Position numbers and translations under genes: made by a program. 64,000 nucleotides of DNA from Mugil cephalus (taxonomy: Eukaryota; Chordata; Actinopteri; Mugiliformes; Mugilidae). The stretch covers positions 14,491,172-14,555,171 of the forward strand of contig NC_061782.1 of NCBI RefSeq assembly GCF_022458985.1, in the 5' to 3' direction. The notes under the pieces are model-generated. The model ran no database searches, had not been told where the DNA came from, and was given only the letters and a program-made list of their open reading frames with translations. This document shows positions 13,401 to 27,240 of the stretch, piece by piece; positions within the stretch are counted from its first letter, which is position 1; every line of letters begins with the position of its first letter.

Positions 13401-14000
13401 TGTGTGAGGTGGCTTGGAGGGGCTGAGGTCAGTAGCCCAGCTCTGACCTCTCTGGGCCCATTTCACTGACAGACATTTGTCACTCCGCGCGGGGCTGTGT
13501 GCGGTAATAGATTATTGACCACCTCAGCGGTCCCATCACTCCCGTACAGCTCAGATCCCCAACACAGCCACCTTTATCACCGCACAGAAGCCGGGAGAAG
13601 AGACAGGCAGCGCGAGGAGCACACGTGTTATGATGAATGAAAAGCTGATACTTCAAACTGAAGCATCACTTGGTCAAATTACATGCACATGAATTATTGT
13701 GTCTCCAGGAATCAGAGCGAGCTGACATCAAAATCTTACCGCGCTCATTCTTCAGTATGAATGTCAATCTCCAAACTGCAGGACACAAGCAGGGGAATTT
13801 GAACTCGCATTCACAGAGAGTCTCTGAAGGAAGTTCACCAGGGTCGAAACAAGCACGAGTGAAACTCTGCTCCTTTAAAAGAGGATGCAACACTGTCTCT
13901 GATGAATTAGGTGGAAAGTAGGTCTTCCTCCATATTGTGTGTTTTGTGTTTTGGCACATTCTGGACTCCTTAATTGTATGATAATTCATCTCGGAGCACT
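13401..14000. other. Non-coding block, CNE-like
   Basis: GC-balanced, repeat-free stretch whose first half contains CAGGTCA/TGACCT-like words and a CGCGCGGGG patch. No exon seen. Possible regulatory element, inferred from texture only. Confidence 0.25.
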
Positions 14001-14389
14001 AATTTACCCCCTGCCAGTCGTTTTAAATGTTGGACCGTTTTGTGAACCAGCACTCAGGATTAGAAATGAGCCTATGGCTCAAAGAGGTGTATTATTTCTA
14101 GACACGCTTTGGGTAGGGCTTTGGGTAGATGAGTGCCCATGTGTGATATTTACAGATAGGGACTTTTGTTAATGTTTGATGTTTCCTGATTTGCCTCTCT
14201 GGCTTCCCTAAAATGTTTAATGATAACAGTAAGTGTTGTAAGTGAAAGAATTCCCATGCAACTTTTGTCCTCCCATGTCAAAAGATGACCTGGTCAGTTT
14301 GACTATTTATGTCTAAAAAAGTCTAAAATAAAAATGTATAACCTAATTCTGCATGGACTTCTGGGCAGTAGACCACATTTATGCTGAAT

Positions 14390-15300
14390 TATGTGATATA
14401 GAAATATTTGAGAAGGTTGAAATTTGACCCAGAGGACAATAGGATGGACAGACAGTGCAGGAAAAAATGCAGGAAACGTGAAAAAGCAAATTGGCACCCT
14501 CACATAATGATTCAGAGCCAGTGCAGTGTGATGGTTTTGATGTGGCATGTTAGGTCTGCAATATGTCCCTCTCCAGCAATTCATATAATAACTACCTGCT
14601 GTTCAGATTCTTGGGCCCTGTCTGTCATGCGATTGGGGGACATTTAGGCTTATTTTGCCATTGCTTATTTAGCCACGGGAGGCCTATTAATTTCAGCAGG
14701 CCCTGTCCTCTCCAGGGGCGATCGCTACCCGCAGCACGCACGTCCCATTGTTTGGTTCCATTTACATCTGTGGTCAATGAATAATGACAGCTCCTACACA
14801 GCAAAAAAACACATACTTGCACACAATACACAGGGACACAAACAGACACAAAAGCTGAGCACACACTTCCTGAATGTGGGGTTAACAAAAAAAGGGGAAA
14901 GAGAATTTCTGGGATTTCTAACGCTTTATCTGAAGAAAATCACGGCGCAAAGCTGCACAATGCCAAGGGAAGCTGCAACTTTCCTTTGTGGTTTCGACTC
15001 CCAGCTACAAATGCTGCTGGTACGGCTGTTATTTTGGCACCCTCCCAACCGTATTTGACCCATTAAATTAGCCACATTGGTGCCATGCTAATGTTGGGGT
15101 TTTTTCTCCATCGGGTGCACAGACTCCTGGCACCCGCTATTTCGCACTGGCTGTGCAAAAGAGGCTGTGCCACTGCTACCACACATCATAGAATATTAAC
15201 CCTTTTCTGTTCCATGGCAAATGCACCAGATGGCACAGCACAATAACAGCTGTCAATTTCAAGGCAGCGCCTCTTTGGTGGATTTTTTCCCCCTTGCTCT
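14390..15300. other. Non-coding block, CNE-like, with NFI half-site cluster
   Basis: Repeat-free sequence with a SOX-like CATTGTTTG word near 14746 and six TGGCA/TGCCA half-sites between 15035 and 15235. No coding exon. The motif density is the reason for singling it out. Confidence 0.35.
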
Positions 15301-17019
15301 ATGGGACGCTGGGAGGAATTTTTAAGACATAATAAGCGAACTGATGTGCTGTTTCAGATCGTAATGAATCAAATGTTAGAGAGGAGCATGAAGCGTGTTT
15401 CCTCCCCGGGAAACCAGAGAGGTGTTACGGAGCGAGTGCAACAGTCAGCTGCAAACGCGCAAAGCAGTTGTAGAAACCCACGCACACAAACGACGGAGGC
15501 GTGGAAGTGATTTCGCGCGCCCCAAATGTTAAGGCGCCGGGGCTGAGGTTTCCCGTCCTTGCGCCCGAGTGATTGCAACAGTCACGAGATGAGGTCCCTG
15601 GTGCCCTCTCAGCTGCCACTCTGGTTAAATTAAAACTGAGGCCACCAAATACATTCCTCATTGTGGGCCTAAAAATGCAGGAAAGTTGCATTTGGCCCAA
15701 GTGGCGGCTGGGGAATTGTCCTGCTCACACAGTCCCATTCGCCTTATTTACATGATAAAAGCCGAAGTCGGGAAGAGCCACAAGCCCTGGGCTCTGGCGC
15801 TTTTTTTTCTTCTTTTTTTCATTTATTCATTTCTTTACCAACATCACTTCTCCTTCATCTGAGGCGAGTGACGAAATCATAGTAGCAATTTGGATTTAGC
15901 TTAACACGCTCCCTGGAAAACAGGACAGGGAATTGCCTCTGCGCCGCCACGTGTCTCCAGCAACATCTCGCCTTGCTGAATGTGAAGGAGGGAGACTGTA
16001 TCACATACCATTATGCTGTGATTTGCCAATCAGGGATTCCCTAGTTGTGTTTTAAATGGTGCCATTTCTTTAGTACTGTCATCCTCAAGAGGACTCGACC
16101 TGCTTCAAGAGTACAAGAGTATGAAAAGAGTGATATGGATTTTTACCGTAGTCTCCTTTTCAGGTCAATCAGCGGACTTTCTTTAGCCTGCGATATGAGT
16201 GGCAGACACACCACTGTATAACTGTCAAAGAGGTCATCTATCCCTCTCACACTGTGCTTTGTAACTCAATTTCCCACCTGGCTTGAGCTGAGGGTGACAC
16301 ACAGAAGTCAATTCCAATAGCAACTCCCCAAAGTGCATGTCCAATCGAGAACTCTGCAGTTTAACTTGAACGGACTTCATCAATCGCTGAGTTGAGGTAA
16401 ATCAATTTTGAATTGACCCAAGTCCCAGCGCTCTTTCAGAAGACACCGCGTTGTCTATACGTGATGGCTGTCCGCACCTGACTCCGCTAAACGAATCTGA
16501 CTTAATGACATCACACTGGAGCGTATAACTACCACACTTGCCAGCGATTCTTGCTTGCATTTCTTCTCTGAGAGTTTTTTTTTTCTTTTTTTTTTGCCAC
16601 AGGTTTCTCGCCTGAGGCCAAAGCGAGGGAGAAGTGCAGTCAGCAGGAGGTTAAATCCATACACATCTCCTGAGATCTCATCACACTGATCAGTGTAAGA
16701 ACTCATATAATCCTGCTAATGTCTGAGCGCTTGTCAATAGCAACTCTCGCTGAGACAAAAGTGTCTTAATTAGAAAATGAAAGTGCAAACGCACTTTATC
16801 CATCACTCCATGTGATGGAGGGAAAGTTGGAGGAAAAAAGGAGATGATGGAAAGCTAGTGAAGACAATAACACAAAACACACACGCACACACAAGTGGAT
16901 AGTCTATTTGTAATTTTCATAATTAGCAGTACACCTTTTGCATCTACAAACGCCTTCTTCATATCCCCCCTGCCATTTCACCCAAATGGTATCCTCCCTC
17001 TTAAAGATTAATTGAAGCT
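15301..17019. other. Intergenic, no gene seen
   Basis: Unique sequence with T-rich patches near 15800 and 16577-16596. Nothing coding recognised. Confidence 0.45.
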
Positions 17020-17320
17020 GGGATAAAACAAAATGGTTCCCAGGGGGTGGCCCACTGTTTGTTATTCATGTGGGCCTGAAAACAGCAACAGTAAATCCTC
17101 TAAGTTGTTGTTAAGCTGGGGATATTACCATATGTGTGCCATTTCCATAGACTGACAGCTCCCTCTGGATCAACTGGGGACTATTGATCTTGCAGCACTC
17201 CATTTCAAGTTAATTGTGCTTGAAATGAGGTCCACACTCCCAGGCATACCTTTGTTTGAAAGGTGGATATTTATTTTTATTTGGCAGGATGTTGATATCA
17301 AAGACACAGGATACGTTCCA
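17020..17320. other. Non-coding block, CNE-like, with 9-bp hairpin
   Basis: Repeat-free and rich in developmental-factor-like words. It includes a perfect inverted repeat at 17201-17227 (CATTTCAAG, 9-nt spacer containing TTAATT, CTTGAAATG). Regulatory function is inference. Confidence 0.35.
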
Positions 17321-18351
17321 TATTTCGTTTATGTTTATCCTGCAGAAGCAGTTTCTCTCGCAGCGATTGGTCAAACAGTCAAATACTCATAATAGGCTAA
17401 GAGCTTGGTTTTATTTATGTTGTCCTCCGTTGTGATTGGACAGAAGTGATGCTCCTCCTCCTCCGCCGCTGAAAGGAGGCAATAGCGGGAGCACCGTTTT
17501 TGTCGTGCATCTTTAGGCGAAACAGAAGGGATGTATGATCGCAAACAGACCGGGCTTAGAGGAGAAAGCGTCTTATTTTTGGCCCTGACTGTTTGTACAT
17601 TGCACAATAAAGAAACATTTTTTTGTGTAGGGGACACGTGTAACATATCATGTAAGGCTATACTAAAACTGTTGTTGATATTTCATTATATGGAGGTGTT
17701 TTTAACTTGAAACTGTGTTGTTTTCATCTATTTTCGGGATTAACACAGCTGAAGTGAATTCCAGCTATTAACTCCACATCATGCGAACAAAGTGGACTTT
17801 CCCACCAAATAGCCTGTACACAAACAAACACTTGAGCCAGCATTTCATCTACTCATTTGTGGCGATTAATCAAAGAAAAACTCTAAACAGGGAACCCTGA
17901 AAGCTACTTACGGCAGAGTTCTTGGGATTTTTCTACTCCTAGACTTGTTTAGTTTTAATTCCTAATCACAGAGAAGTTGTCTGCCCTTTAACACACACAC
18001 ACACACAAACACAGGAAGGTGAATTCTGCAGCTGGAAAACACCAAAGGAAAACTGTTTCACAGCTTTGTGTCTATACTGTACATACAGTGTAATCCCTGT
18101 CATGATTAAGTGCAAATCGGATTAGCGTATGTGACATATGTGTGTGTTTTACAGCTACTTGTGACAGCCCGACAGAAACACGGTGTGAGAGGTAGACTTC
18201 CAAGGAGAAGAAGCAAAGTACAACCTCATTAAGACAAAAGAGAGGACGGCGAGGTAAGCTCTGTTGCGGCCCACATACTGCCACTCTCACTGATTAAACC
18301 TCTCAGTCTGCATCATAATCCTGGCTGGAACTCATGAAGGTGGATTCTTTG

Positions 18352-18392
18352 GGAGGAGAAAGAAAAAAAAAGAAAGAAAAAAGAAAAGAAAC
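18352..18392 (+). repeat. Polypurine (A/G) tract
   Basis: Almost uninterrupted A/G on the + strand, in GAAA-type units. A low-complexity tract. Confidence 0.8.
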
Positions 18393-19079
18393 AGTCACAG
18401 AGGAAGCCAAATGAGTGTCAGTACCAATCTGAAGACCATGTCTGGAATATTCCCATCGCTCCTTCCTACGAGGCAAAGAGCACTTTGCCCGGGATGAGAA
18501 TGGATGCAAATTCCATCTTCTCCAGTAATCACTCCCATACCAGTCTGATGTCCCTGACTGTTGCTGGAACCGTATCGGTTATATCACACAACAACAAATA
18601 AAAGGTGTGTAATGTGGGACATTAGAGGGGCCAGTACATAGAGGCAGGATTTAATTTGCATGGCAGATTAGCCTTTTTGTCCCACCGGTGGGGCTACTGC
18701 CTCCAGGGTAAAGTCACCCCTTTTTTCTCTTTTCCTCCATCTCTTTTATTCCTTTATTAATAGGATCTAGTCTCTTCAGATCCATTAAGTCAATTGAGCA
18801 GCCCCGCATATAATCTGATTTTAAATCCAGCATGAAAATGTTTAACCAGTGGCCCCGGCTTCATGCTGTTCTTCCTGCTGGACGGAGTGAAAGAGAGGAG
18901 ATGGATAAGAGACAAAGTGATGAACAAGTATCTGCCCGCAAAGAAGATGCGAGGAAAAGAGCGAACATTTGTGAATTCTCGTTTTATTATGTTACTGAAT
19001 CACTTACAAAGCTGATTTGTTGTTTTCTTTCTGCAGGACACTGCAAAGTCAGGAAAATATACTGCATTTACAAAAAGGT

Positions 19080-19102
19080 AAAAAAAAAAAAAAAAAAAAA
19101 AA
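19080..19102. repeat. Poly(A) run
   Basis: About 23 uninterrupted A residues; no associated retrogene body recognised. Confidence 0.8.
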
Positions 19103-20175
19103 TCCTTGAGTGTTGTATACAAAATAAATACATGTTACATCTTCTGGGCTACCTATTTCCAAATCCCAGTGGAAAAGAGAAAGATTGAAAGAGAAAGAGA
19201 GAGAGGGAGAAAGCACGGCTGGAGGCTTTTTGGTCTCTGCCCTCTGTGCACTGGCCTGACTGGGGCCAAGTTACGCCTCAGTGCCCCGGCGAGCCTCAGC
19301 TTTACACAGGCAGACAAATACACACACACACACACACTCTCCCTCACAGCTGGGGTTACCAGTTATTAGACAGCAAGAGGAAAGAGACAAGTACACACTT
19401 TCACAAAATCATGCATTCATAAATACATTTTCACACCCTAAACTCTTCTCTCGACAACACGTAACTGAGTGACATGGAGGCGAGAGGCTTGACAGCTTGA
19501 AATGCTGCATAAAAGGCACCGAGATTACAAATACAGAAGGACTGTAATGAGCTGCGTGGGTTTCCTTCAACGAAATGTTACATTGAATATATTTACTTTA
19601 AGTGAAATTGATTTCCGGAGCAACATTTTTGGTAATAATCTGAAACATCTGATCTAAAATCATTGTCATTACTTATTTGAGCTGTCTCGTACGAAATCAT
19701 CACGCGCTAGCGTGGGGATGTCTTCCGCGCTGACTTTGAACGCTAAAGGTTGATTATGAATCTTGGGATATCAACCTTGAATCACATCTGTGCATCCACC
19801 ATACCCCCAGCCCAACGCACGTCTTATTAACATAGAAGGAAACAGCAGCAGCAACAATGTTTTGCTAACAGTTCATGCATTACTACTCAGGGGAGGGTTA
19901 GCACCATGCATCCCTGCATCTCAAACACACACACACATACACACACGCGCTCCCCTGTGTGATTCAGTGGGGGGAAAAAAATAACACAACACTGCTGATC
20001 AGAGCTGCTCAGCCCGCTTGCTCTGCACTCAGGGCCCCTGACAGAAGCAGTGATGTTTGAGATGCAGGGAGCCCTGAGTTTGTCCATCGCTGATTAGTAA
20101 AAACTCCAGCTCTTGCTACACGACTGCAGCTGATATGCTCATCCGCGGATGTTGACAAGAGCGCTGAGCAAACTT

Positions 20176-20196
20176 CTTTTTTTTTTCTTTTTTTTT
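20176..20196. repeat. T-rich run
   Basis: T tract interrupted by one C. Confidence 0.75.
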
Positions 20197-22680
20197 AACA
20201 ATAGGACATAAGCGGACACACACAAGGGCACATGTAAACAAATACAAACAACCACGTGTGCGTAAGGTGCGTGCACACGCAGACAAATGCTCCGCATGTG
20301 CGGGAATTGCTGTTTAATTTGTAAAATGCTGCTCAGCAAAGCCGAGGCAGGGCAGGCAATTAGAGGCTCTTCTTCCTGAGCACTTGACTGTATTCCTTTA
20401 ACCTTTACACAATGATTTATGTCAAAGGATTTGTCACCTTCTCAGTGGGGCTTTTGCACACAGTTTTTCAAAACACACAATGGGGAAAAGGGAGGGGAGA
20501 AAAAAAACTTAAAATCCTCCCGTGAGGATTTGGGAACTTATATAACTCCCAATTATCAAAACTTCTTCTTGCAGCCTTTGCAGGCCTCCCCTCTGTTTGT
20601 AAGACTCACAAAATATCTACAGTGCCACTGAAGAGTGTATAATGCCTGTGTGCCCACATGACTGGCGAAAACACTCCTGCTCTTTCTGCCCCGCTGAGTC
20701 CTGCTGCATAATGGGGGTCTTGAAGGCTCTGGGCTCAGAGCAGGCCTGCCTAACAAAGCCTTGGTGGCTTGCAGCAGACAGGAGAGTGTGTTTGCAAGCT
20801 GGTTGCCAAAAACTAATTTTCAGGAGGTTTTCTGTGGGATGCTGTGGCAGCAGCATGACAGTGTGAGGTTTAGATATCTTGGGGAGTGGGGAGGGCTGGG
20901 GTTGAGATATGAAGGTCTATTGCGGAGGTCCAGAGAGCGGGTTCGAGGAGAGGAATTTTACAAATTGGTAGCTCAGAATACATTTAAATGTTTGGCTCTT
21001 TTTTTTTGTTGTTGTTGTTTCATTGCACTTGTTTTTATTCCAAACCCTTCTTCAAGCAGGTTGGAATTAATTTCAGATTAACCACCAAGAAATCTACTTT
21101 CACCAGTCTGGTGACCAGAGTAGTATTTATTTCACTCTCTCCGTGTCCATCTCTCATGAGCATTTTTTATCCCCGGTCCCTTCACCATTCACTTCCCTCT
21201 TTGCTCCACAGTAATGTACCTGTTTACCTGTTGGGTGGTCTTGAGCTGGGCTAAACTAAAGCCCCAGTCCCTGCAATCTAAGTGTAGAGTAGCTGCTAAT
21301 CCGATTTCAGGAAACAGCCAAGCCCCCACCTCCCTACCTCCCTACCCTCCGAGCCCCCTCTTGCCTTTCACCATCCCAGCTTACCCCGTCTCCTCAGAGA
21401 GAGGAGGAAATAAAGGAGAAATGTGCAACAGTGAACGAGACGGAGAGATGTAGTCTTAAATAGGGGGATGTTGGTTACTGGAGGATTTTCAGCTGTAGTT
21501 TAATAATAAAATACTGCATATGCAGGTCTGTCCCTTTAATAAGGTGTGACACTGAGGACATGTTACCTGCTCCCTGGCTGGTCTTTCCTCTGGGTCCACT
21601 CTGCCCTCTCTGGGACGTTACCGAGGCCAAACATAAAGCAGTGCTTCATGGTGCTGGAGCTTATCTTGCCTTTGAAAGTATGTGAGACATGCCAGGAAAC
21701 AAAGGAGCGACTCTGCGCCCACTAGCAGGATGAGCATATCCCTTTCACAGACCACACATTTCCCTGGCTTTACTTATCTGACGGGCTCACGGTGGTTTTC
21801 GGAGGGGAAGGTGGAGAGCGACTGACCAGTGCGGCATTGACTGTGGCAGCTGGAAGAGAGGCAGTCCTCTTTCTATGTCTTACTGGGTCACGTTTGTGGA
21901 GCGTTTGAAGCTGCAGATGTGGATAGTACTTCCTAGCTCAATATTCTTCTTCTATCCAGCTAAATTTTGTACGCGTGCGCAACCACGCTATGAATTCCAG
22001 TGCTGCAAAACGAGTTCCCAACTCAAATATCATCAAATAACAATGCATAATCTCATGAGCTCTGGTTGAGATATTGATGCTAATCATCAGAGTAATCTCT
22101 TCACACCTTTCAAGCTGGTTAGAATAACTGAGAAAATAGTCATAATTACTAAAGTCTAATACACAACAACTGAGAAAGGGGCCTAAATGTAAGTACAAGT
22201 ACACATTCAGACGACTGGATCCGTAACAACTCTTAAAAATCCTCGCATTTAAGGTGTAAGGCATTTTATATTATATATGAGATTAATATTTTTGCAGATA
22301 CTTCAGCAATAATGAAACAATATTTTACAAGAAATATAAACAAGTGACATGTAAAGGAAAAGAAGCAATAAACAATGGTTAGTCAGTAATTCCTAGTTCC
22401 AACATGAATATATTTACTTTAGTTCAAACATTATAGACTCAAAGACAATTCTGCAAATGGCTCTGTTTGCATGACCCATATATACAAGATCACTGTGAGG
22501 GAAGAAGTGGGCCAGAGTGACAGCACACTGAAAACAGAGTCTGCTCACCCTGAGGAAAGCATGGCCTCAACTGGCCAAACGTGGGCAGTACAACTTGCAG
22601 CACATCCCAGCTCTCCCTTGTTTGCACAGTTAAAAACAAGGTAGCACGACTCCGAGCAAACTATGCGTACAAAACTAATT

Positions 22681-23460
22681 CATTTGATGATCTTTTTTTT
22701 TTTTTTTTTAATTTGAGATGGTTCTAAATATTTTGATGAAAATTAAAAAAAATTTTTGTTTGTGTGGCAGAGACCCTGTAAAAAAAAAAAAAAAAAGGCG
22801 TAAAGGAGGACAAGGCATGAATAAATGTGTTGTGGTGTCTTTGACATGAACCAGAAATGTACACACGCACACACACACTCACGCACAAACAGTGGTGTTA
22901 GGCTAGCATTGTGTGTGACACGGGGGGGATCGGTGTCACTGTGTCACAGATGATCCCTAGTGTACTGTCTGACAGCAGACACCCTCAGGGCCCTCCTTTA
23001 CTGCTGAGAATACAACAGTCCATACGGCATCTGTCGTACGGGCTCAAACACGAGTCAGCGTGTGTGTGTGTGTGTGTGTGTGTTTGTGGAGGGGGGGTGT
23101 ACATGAATGTTTCAGCGGGTATACTGGTGTGACTGCTTGTACATGCGTGTGCTTGTATGTTGTATTTAGCGTGTGTTTTTTATTCTGCACGCTATACTGT
23201 CAGATAAGCTCATCCAACCTCCTGCCCCCCGTCCTTCTCACCCTAACCTACCGCTACCTGCTGCTGTGACCTCCTTCCAGATTAGCCCCATTCTCCCCCT
23301 GTGTTTATTTGTCCCCATCTGTAATGACAGGTCACTCCGGTTGCAGCCACTAATGACCTTGGTCTAGCACTCCTGCCACAGTAGGATTGCTCCATAAATG
23401 GCCGGTAAAAGAGAGTCTGAGGGTTAACAGCCCCCACTGTCACCAACAAAGGTAAGTAAC
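22681..23460. other. Intergenic with T/A runs and GT repeat
   Basis: Opposed T and A runs about 90 bp apart (22692-22709 and 22780-22796) could pair but look like ordinary mononucleotide tracts. A GT microsatellite follows. The part from about 23180 to 23450 is unique sequence without an exon. Confidence 0.5.
23060..23083. repeat. (GT)n microsatellite
   Basis: About 12 uninterrupted GT units, followed by a G run. Confidence 0.9.
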
Positions 23461-26400
23461 AGTGACTTGGATGTGATTGTGTGGTCGGGCTTCTGTTTCT
23501 CCTGGTCCAACTCTTTACCCTGGGTTCCTTTTAGAGAGAGCAGGTCTTTATTGCCTGGATCCACTGCACTAAAACCAACATTTTGCTTAGCTCGCTGAGG
23601 TAGGAATTAACACAAGATGGCTCTGGAAATGCCAATATCGGTAGTTCTACCACTCTGGTCCAGACTGAATTCCTCAGCAACTATTATTGTAATAACTGAA
23701 TCATCTATAGGCTGTGCTGGTCTTTTTTTCTGGTGGATTTCTGTGTTTAGTAAAATATCTTAAAAACTATTGTTCCCCCCAGGATCAATCACAATAACTC
23801 AGATACTTTCAGGTCCACCATTAATGAAACCATCATTAGGTCAAGACGTGGTTTATTACTGATGTGCAATATCTACCTTAGCTTTACTTTCTGTGTGCCT
23901 CCTGTTATGCTAAACTAAGACATCATAAACATTCTACCTGCTGGAGATCTACATTTTTACAGTGTTATTACATCCCCACAGAGCTGATGGCAAACTTATA
24001 GACTTATTAAAGATAAATCTGAGTTGTCATGTTACTTCAGTTCTTGATGACTCAAACAGAGTACTATGGCAAGACAGTGAAATATAAGCAAAAGGGCCTG
24101 TGCTAATACTGTGCACGGTGACATTTGGGTATTAAATCAGCAACTTTTAAAGCTTTCTAACTCAATAAACAAACAAGACTAACCACTTCATTTGTTTTAC
24201 TGCTGTGTCTTTATCAGGGAAACTGAGAAAAGTGCTGATCTAACACTTCTATAGTTACTGTGAAGAGAAGCCTCTTGAAAAGGCACTGAGGACCTCGGCC
24301 CATTCCCTGGGTCGACACAGACAGACTGCTGCAGATTAACTGGTTTTCTTAATGTCTCCTCTCTGGCGAAGTTTCTTTCAGAGGGTTGAGAGGCAAACAG
24401 GCCCCGGTGAAAGACTCACTCCCCATTAGTGGAGGTAAATGGCTCTTCTGTGAGCAACCGGTTAAAGCAGGGAGGGATAAAGGGCCTCTCCACACACTTC
24501 TTCAGCCAGATTAGAGAGGTGACTCTTGTCTCGAGGATGTAAAATGTTTATACGCGCGGGGAGCGCTCTAGCGTAGGAACCTCAGCGGTGTCACTGTTAC
24601 GTTCATCACAGGAATTCACCGGGTTGTCGTCAGCAAAGAAAGAGCTCATGAGGATGCATATGAAACTCAGTTTGACAAAGTGTTAATGTTTTCAGCGTGA
24701 GCTAGACCTTGAAGCCTGCTTTAGTGTTTGTTATAACTATTGCTTTAATGTTAAACAAGAAATCCAGTTAATGACATATATCTCTTTGGTTGCATTTATT
24801 TGGTGGCATTTATGCCACTTCCAAAAACTGGAAACTCAGTTAAGGATATCATATATATATTATTATTTATGTCAATACATTACAACTTTCTACATTGTTT
24901 GTGAAAAGTCACCTGTAGTTTGGTGTGAGGTGCCAAACTATCACAATGCATTTTTCTTCCACTCAAACCCCGACTTACTTCTTGAAAAGAGGGAGAAAAA
25001 CTGCACCTAATCGCAGGCTCATTGCCTCCTTGCCAGCTACCAGGCCCTGATTGCATTTCAGCTGAGAAGTAAATACTACATGCTCAGTTACCAGGTGAAA
25101 TCAAGCAGGCAGATGTGTCTGCAGCCTCAGTAGATACTCGCTGGACCCTGCTTCTGTCTACCTGTGCCACAGAGTTTCTAGCCAAGTCAGCTGCTGCTGA
25201 TCCACATTGCTGAGTAGGTGCGTGTGTGTATGTGAGAGATAGAAAAGTGGGGGAAAGGTAGGAATAATTTAGCTGACTTGAGCTGAGTTTAATAAATAAA
25301 TGTGGAACACATGCATTGCGTTGCGTGACAAAAACCACGCCCTTTTGTTAATTACGATATGACTAAGAAAATGCCTCAAAATAATTTAAAAGGCTTCGGA
25401 TTTCGGGCTACATCGGGGCCTGTTTGTTATGAAGAGTGTACAAAGGACGAGAGCAGCAGAGGTATGTTTGCCAGAGAAGGGGTGAGAATACAATAGCCCT
25501 CCTTCCAAGGGTCTGTAACCATAGACTCTAATAAAGTCACTGCCTGCAAATAAAGAGCCGCTGCTCAGCTCGTGTTACAACAACAAGGACGGCATTATAC
25601 AACTCGGCTCTGTTTTGAAGTACACCACCAAATGTTAAAGAGCAGCAAACAGGGCGCAGTGCACATTATCTGTTACTGATCACGCAATAACATACCACCA
25701 TATTCTCATTAAAGAGAGGATGATATTAATTTAACCGTCTAGCATTGTGTATTTGGATATAATACTGTAGGTAAGTTCCACTAGTGTGTATGTCTGTGCC
25801 CTAAAAGATAATTGGCTGACTAACAATAACAGTATATGTATGAACTTTCACATGCATATACAGTCATATCTGAACCAAGAAACTTTTATTACCAGACTTT
25901 TTATTATTATTTAATTCTATAATAAACAAAACCACTAGCTAACCATGGCTTTAAATAGGTTATGATTTGTTAACTCACCGACTGGTTAATGTCTTTTTTT
26001 AATAACTTGTTAATGCTAGCCAAATTATAAAAAGGCCGGAAATTTGCTTACAATGATTTGTTGCTTTTGTTTAAATAAATAAATATGTCATTGCACCAAA
26101 CTGATTTGTCTAAAATTAAATAAAAATGACTTGTTTGAGGTCAACTATTATATGCATTATATGTAACAATAATAATGTTTGTCGGATTTTACTTTTAAAG
26201 ATTTCGTCCCAATATTTCTGTCCACACAGCACCAGTCGCTGCATCCAGTCAAAGTTTGAAGGAGCCTCTCTTTGTACATCCCGGGCCTCCCTGTTGCTAA
26301 AGGTTGTGACCCGGCTTTTTATTTTTCCCGGGGCTGTTGGGTTAATGAAGTAACAACAAACTGGGCCCGCGGCTAATTTGGAGTGGCACTTCCTGCCCCC

Positions 26401-26999
26401 TCCTGTCTCCGCGAAGACGTATTTCATTTTCTCTTATCTCTGCCTCGGTCATGTGGCTTTCCGCATGGACGCCCTTCTCTCCCCCAGTTGCACGAATAAT
26501 GGAAACTTCGTTAATGTCATTAATCTACAGACCAGGACATGAACCAAGCATGTGCGGACTGTGTTGTCTGTACAGAGCCGTGTGTTTCCAACATGGGACT
26601 AACATTTTAAATCAACATTTAGAAGAAACTTTCTGAAATGTTTTAGTGCTCTAATGCTAAACTTTCACAGGGATAATAATGGGAAGCTCTCTGCATCTCT
26701 AAACTTACAATGAACATCTTCTATAATCAGCAGCTCTTGAGTGAATGAGTGTTTAAAGATGACAGCGCTCTCCATTCCACCATGCACATTTAAACAATGG
26801 TAATGTCAAAAGACTGCTTAATGACTTATCAGGTGGCTTTGATTCACGCCTCATTCAAAGCCTGTATTCACACATTCCTCCAGCTCCATGAATGGACACC
26901 CAGCCCCACATGTCATACACTTTCATTCATAAGATGAAAACAGGAGTGGGGGAGCTGGTCTGAAAAAAAAAAAAAAAAGGAGTCTCTCTTGTAGGATGG
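23461..26999. other. Intergenic, no gene seen
   Basis: AT-leaning unique sequence. The sub-stretch about 24290-24510 is repeat-free, more GC-balanced and CNE-like. An A run lies at 26963-26978. No coding exon or RNA gene recognised. Confidence 0.5.
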
Positions 27000-27240
27000 G
27001 TAACCCAGGGGACATTTTCTTTTGTGTGGCGCTCAGCTTATGGGGGCAAATGCCAGCAGGCTTACCTCCGCACTGTCTGTCTGTGTGTGTCCCCCTTTCC
27101 TCTGCACACAGTAATTAGGAGGATCTTAATGGAGAGGGGGGTTTATTAGTGTCTGAGGAAGGCTTTAAACGTCACTTTAATTAAGGGGGATTCGACAGAC
27201 AGCTTGTGTGGCGATGTCACCCGTTTTATAAAATCCTTGT
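27000..27240. other. Non-coding block, CNE-like
   Basis: Repeat-poor stretch with CAGTAATTAGGAGGATCTTAA-like homeodomain context and a TTTAATTAA word near 27176. No exon. Possible enhancer, inferred from texture only. Confidence 0.3.

Larger units (their letters stand above)
17321..22680. other. Intergenic, simple-repeat-rich, no gene seen
   Basis: Contains a purine tract, A and T runs and short CA repeats, plus a 12-bp palindrome (CCCACCGGTGGG at 18681-18692). No exon or RNA gene recognised. Confidence 0.5.

Noticed and set aside
20938..20952. GGGTTCGAGGAG, similar to a tRNA B box
   Set aside because: The 3' half of the B box is wrong and no A box or cloverleaf is found upstream.
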